Source: a virus
Virus record (IMG/VR): IMGVR_UViG_3300020183_000544
Span: 1 to 21,211 of that record
Length of the DNA stretch: 21,211 nt
Reading direction: 5' to 3' (one strand)
The notes beneath the pieces were generated by a model that saw nothing but the letters and a program-made list of their open reading frames with translations, did no database searches and was not told the origin of the DNA. This document shows, piece by piece, positions 18,599 through 21,211 of this stretch; the first letter of the stretch is position 1; each line of letters begins with the position of its first letter. The position numbers were made by a program, and so were the translations under genes.

Positions 18599-21211
18599 AT
18601 GGCTATAGGAACATCACAAGCATTTAGGGCGCAAAATTTAAGGCTCCTTGGAAATTTTTACGATAAAACTAATAGTATTGGCAACGTTGGTTATCGATTA
18701 AATTCAACAGGAGACGGAACTAAGTGGCTTGCTGATACAAATCAATCTTCTGGTATTTTAACTGGCGGCGTATTAAGCGCAACAATAGGCGGAACAACAT
18801 TTAATGTCACTGCTGGAACTGGGCAAATCGTTACAAACTCTCTTGTAGGCGGAGAAGTCGTTGCAACTTACACAAAAGTTTCTTGGAATGCTCAAAATAG
18901 TGTCGCTTTAACTTATCGCACATCTCATCAATTCAGTTATATTTATATTGATGAAAATGGCGCATTACAACAACAAAATTCTTCTTTTACTGACGCAGAA
19001 TATAGAAATAAAATTATTTTAGGCGTCATTTGTCATATTAATTTATCGACAATTAATTTAGTTACTAACAGACAAAATATTGCTTATGGAGATTCTCATA
19101 GAATATATGAATTAGTAAGTTCATTTGGTCCAATTAAAAGAAGTGGTTTGGCTGTCAGTGCATATTCTACAAATTTAAGAATAACAAGAGCGGCGGGCAC
19201 AGTTTTTTCTCTTGGATGTAATTATGCATCTGATCAATTCGACGCAGACTCTCCTAGTATCTCAGCAGCAAATCCAGCTTTGCTCTGTAGAGTTTATCAG
19301 AATGGCAGCGGCGGCTTTATTTTTGATGTAAATTCTGGAAGTTATTATACAGATATTGATCCTACTAAATATGATAATGGCAGCGGCACTTTGCAAACAG
19401 TAAATAATAATCAGTGGAGTATTCAAAGATTATATTTCTTTCCAAATAATCCCACTGATGTTATAACTTATTATGGGCGCGCAATTTATAATAGTTATAG
19501 TGATGCTGTAGCAGCTTTATCAACAGAATCTTTTTCTGAGGCAACAATTACTGCTGAAAATGCGGTATTTTTAGGTTATTTAGTTGTAAGAGGCGGAGCG
19601 ACAAATTTAAGCACAAGTGCTGATGGTGTATTTTTTCAATCGGGCGTTTTTAGAAATATCGGATCTGGATCTGGTGGTGGAGGTGGCGCAGGAGTTATTA
19701 ATTTAGACGACTTAAGTGACGTATCAATTTCTTCTCCTTCTGATAGTCAATTTTTAATATATGATAATAGTACTTCTCTTTGGAAAAATGCTACATTATC
19801 AGCAACTTCTCCAATAACTTTCTCAGGAGTTGGAACTAGTTTAACATTATCAGTTAGTAATAATGCAATTAATTTTAATAAAATTCAGCAAATCGCAACA
19901 TCAAGAGTATTAGGAAGAATAAATTCTGGAACAGGAGATATAGAACAATTAACAGGCGCAAATATTGCAACTATTATTGGATCAAATACAATAACAAATG
20001 CTACTAATGCTGATAATTTAACTGGAGGTGTCGCAGGAGCGATTCCGTATCAATCAGGAATAGGAACAACTGCATTTACTGCGGCGGGAACTAATGGTCA
20101 AGTATTACTTTCAGGAGGAATAGGTTCTCCTACTTGGACAAATCAAAGTACATTAAATGTAAATTCTGCCGCAACATTAACAACTACTCGTACTTTGTGG
20201 GGTCAAAACTTTAACGGTTCCGCAAACGTTACTGGAAGTTTAACAAGCGTTGGTGATATCACAGGTTCGAGCGCGATTACGATAACAGCTGGTGGCACTA
20301 ATCAAAGCGTCACTATTACTCCGAGCGGAACGGGATATACATTGCTGAATGGTAACGTCGGTATTGGCACAACAGCGCCAACAAATACTCTTGATGTAAA
20401 CGGAACGACAAGAGTCCGTAGCATTTCCGCTTCTGGTTCAGCAGGCACAATTTTCTTAACAACAGATGCTAACGGAGTCATAGTTTCGAGAACTGCTACT
20501 CAAGTTCGTAGCGATATCGGCGCAGGAACTGGTAATGGAACAGTAACAAGCATCACAGCTGGTGATGGTCTTTCTGGCGGCACAATCACTTCAAGTGGAA
20601 CAATCGCTGTTGATTCCACAGTCGTCAGAACGAGTGGAAATCAGACTATTGGTGGAACGAAAACATTTACTGCTGAAACGTATCTTGCGACAAACAGCGG
20701 TAATGTTGGTATCGGAACAACAATTCCAGCTACAGCTTTGCAAATCGGCCAGTTAACTCCAACATCTGCAACTGCTGGTTTACAATTTGGTGATGATACA
20801 GGAACTCGAATCTATCGATCAGCTTCTGGCACGTTGACGATGGGCGGAACATTTGTCGCGACTACTTTCAGTGGTTCGGGCGCTTCGCTAACAAATCTTC
20901 CTGCTGGTCAACTTAGCGGAACAATACCTTCAGCGGTTCTCGGTAATTCTACGGTTTACATCGGAACGACTGCGATTCTTTTGAATCGCGCAAGCGCTTC
21001 TCAATCATTGACTGGAATTACGAGTATCGATGGCAGCGCTGCAACATTAACAACTACTCGTACTTTGTGGGGTCAAAACTTTAACGGTTCCGCTAATGTT
21101 TCTGGAAGTTTGACAAGCGTTGGTGATATCACAGGTTCGAGCGCGATTACGATAACAGCTGGTGGCACTAATCAAAGCGTCACTATTACTCCGAGCGGAA
21201 CGGGATATACA
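18599..21211 (+). CDS. long tail-fibre protein, N-terminal 871 residues (runs off right edge)
   Basis: Open for 871 codons from MAIGTSQAFRAQNLRLLGN to the window end. An N-terminal beta-rich region (about 1-350) includes YGDSHRIYELVSSFGPIKRSG. A Gly-rich linker (GSGSGGGGGAG, about 355-365) leads to LDDLSDVSISSPSDSQFLIY, a segment common in phage fibres. Then comes a long shaft of Gly/Ser/Thr repeats. GNVGIGTTAPTNTLDVNGTT (from 585) and GNVGIGTTIP (from 701) are characteristic of fibres that end in an intramolecular chaperone (peptidase S74) domain, which would lie outside the window. Receptor binding is the likely role. Residues 525-581 and 815-871 are near-identical, and codon use is more GC-rich from about 20160 on, suggesting the shaft is modular. 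Confidence 0.8.
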   Translation, partial: MAIGTSQAFRAQNLRLLGNFYDKTNSIGNVGYRLNSTGDGTKWLADTNQSSGILTGGVLSATIGGTTFNVTAGTGQIVTNSLVGGEVVATYTKVSWNAQNSVALTYRTSHQFSYIYIDENGALQQQNSSFTDAEYRNKIILGVICHINLSTINLVTNRQNIAYGDSHRIYELVSSFGPIKRSGLAVSAYSTNLRITRAAGTVFSLGCNYASDQFDADSPSISAANPALLCRVYQNGSGGFIFDVNSGSYYTDIDPTKYDNGSGTLQTVNNNQWSIQRLYFFPNNPTDVITYYGRAIYNSYSDAVAALSTESFSEATITAENAVFLGYLVVRGGATNLSTSADGVFFQSGVFRNIGSGSGGGGGAGVINLDDLSDVSISSPSDSQFLIYDNSTSLWKNATLSATSPITFSGVGTSLTLSVSNNAINFNKIQQIATSRVLGRINSGTGDIEQLTGANIATIIGSNTITNATNADNLTGGVAGAIPYQSGIGTTAFTAAGTNGQVLLSGGIGSPTWTNQSTLNVNSAATLTTTRTLWGQNFNGSANVTGSLTSVGDITGSSAITITAGGTNQSVTITPSGTGYTLLNGNVGIGTTAPTNTLDVNGTTRVRSISASGSAGTIFLTTDANGVIVSRTATQVRSDIGAGTGNGTVTSITAGDGLSGGTITSSGTIAVDSTVVRTSGNQTIGGTKTFTAETYLATNSGNVGIGTTIPATALQIGQLTPTSATAGLQFGDDTGTRIYRSASGTLTMGGTFVATTFSGSGASLTNLPAGQLSGTIPSAVLGNSTVYIGTTAILLNRASASQSLTGITSIDGSAATLTTTRTLWGQNFNGSANVSGSLTSVGDITGSSAITITAGGTNQSVTITPSGTGYT
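20171..20341 (+). repeat. 171-bp direct repeat in the fibre shaft, copy 1
   Basis: Matches 21041..21211 at 167 of 171 bases. The copies are 870 bp apart (exactly 290 codons), so both are read in the same frame. It encodes a shaft segment beginning ATLTTTRTLWGQNFNGSANV. Confidence 0.92.
21041..21211 (+). repeat. 171-bp direct repeat in the fibre shaft, copy 2 (cut by window end)
   Basis: Four substitutions relative to 20171..20341. The match is still perfect at the last base of the window, so the repeat is longer than seen here. It may be the start of a second 870-bp unit. Confidence 0.92.

Overview
The window is a segment of a tailed double-stranded DNA phage (or prophage) with an HK97-type head. 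It holds a complete packaging and head module and the start of a tail-fibre region. No cellular housekeeping genes, tRNAs, integrase or CRISPR array were seen. The host cannot be fixed from sequence alone. Most starts lack a Shine-Dalgarno sequence. The promoters on the minus strand look like ordinary TTGAC/TANNNT sigma-70 promoters, not the Bacteroidetes TTTG/TANNTTTG type. Near-perfect sigma-54 sites occur in a repeated intergenic element.

Region 1 (1-2124, minus strand) is a run of small accessory genes, visibly GC-richer than the rest, especially about 840-1500. It is built from reused parts. A 115-bp identical repeat (422-536, 1362-1476) and an 82-bp identical repeat (1087-1168, 2043-2124) carry regulatory DNA and, in the 82-bp case, the first codons of unrelated proteins. 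Five promoters share one design (TTGA-N16/17-TANNNT with the ATG 7-9 nt further on), which predicts leaderless or nearly leaderless mRNAs. Three unrelated proteins share an Asn/Thr N-terminus (MNNTMNNN). Several genes are shorter than 60 codons, including two 33-residue membrane peptides.

Region 2 (2125-2801) holds a gene-free AT-rich stretch with G/C tracts, then a minus-strand endonuclease VII gene whose only sensible start codon is ATT, then the divergent start of the main operon.

Region 3 (2802-8446, plus) is a tightly overlapping operon: PhoH-like ATPase, zinc-ribbon protein, sigma factor with a cysteine cluster, probable small terminase, C2H2/ERCC4 nuclease, large terminase. Region 4 (8465-16603) continues with a beta-repeat structural protein, portal, two conserved head-module proteins, a short DUF6582-like protein, a protease-scaffold fusion, a decoration-like protein and the major capsid protein, closed by a strong terminator. 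Region 5 (16687-21211) has a small conserved protein, a second terminator, a paralogue of the beta-repeat protein, and a very long tail-fibre gene that runs off the right end.

Two signals stand out as possibly undescribed. First, GTGTAA followed by an A/T-rich run sits 14-15 nt before four plus-strand starts and 25 nt before a fifth, marking apparent operon heads. It resembles a phage late promoter and may be read by the sigma factor encoded in the first of these operons. Second, the minus-strand small genes use a portable promoter plus start-codon module that has been copied onto different coding sequences.
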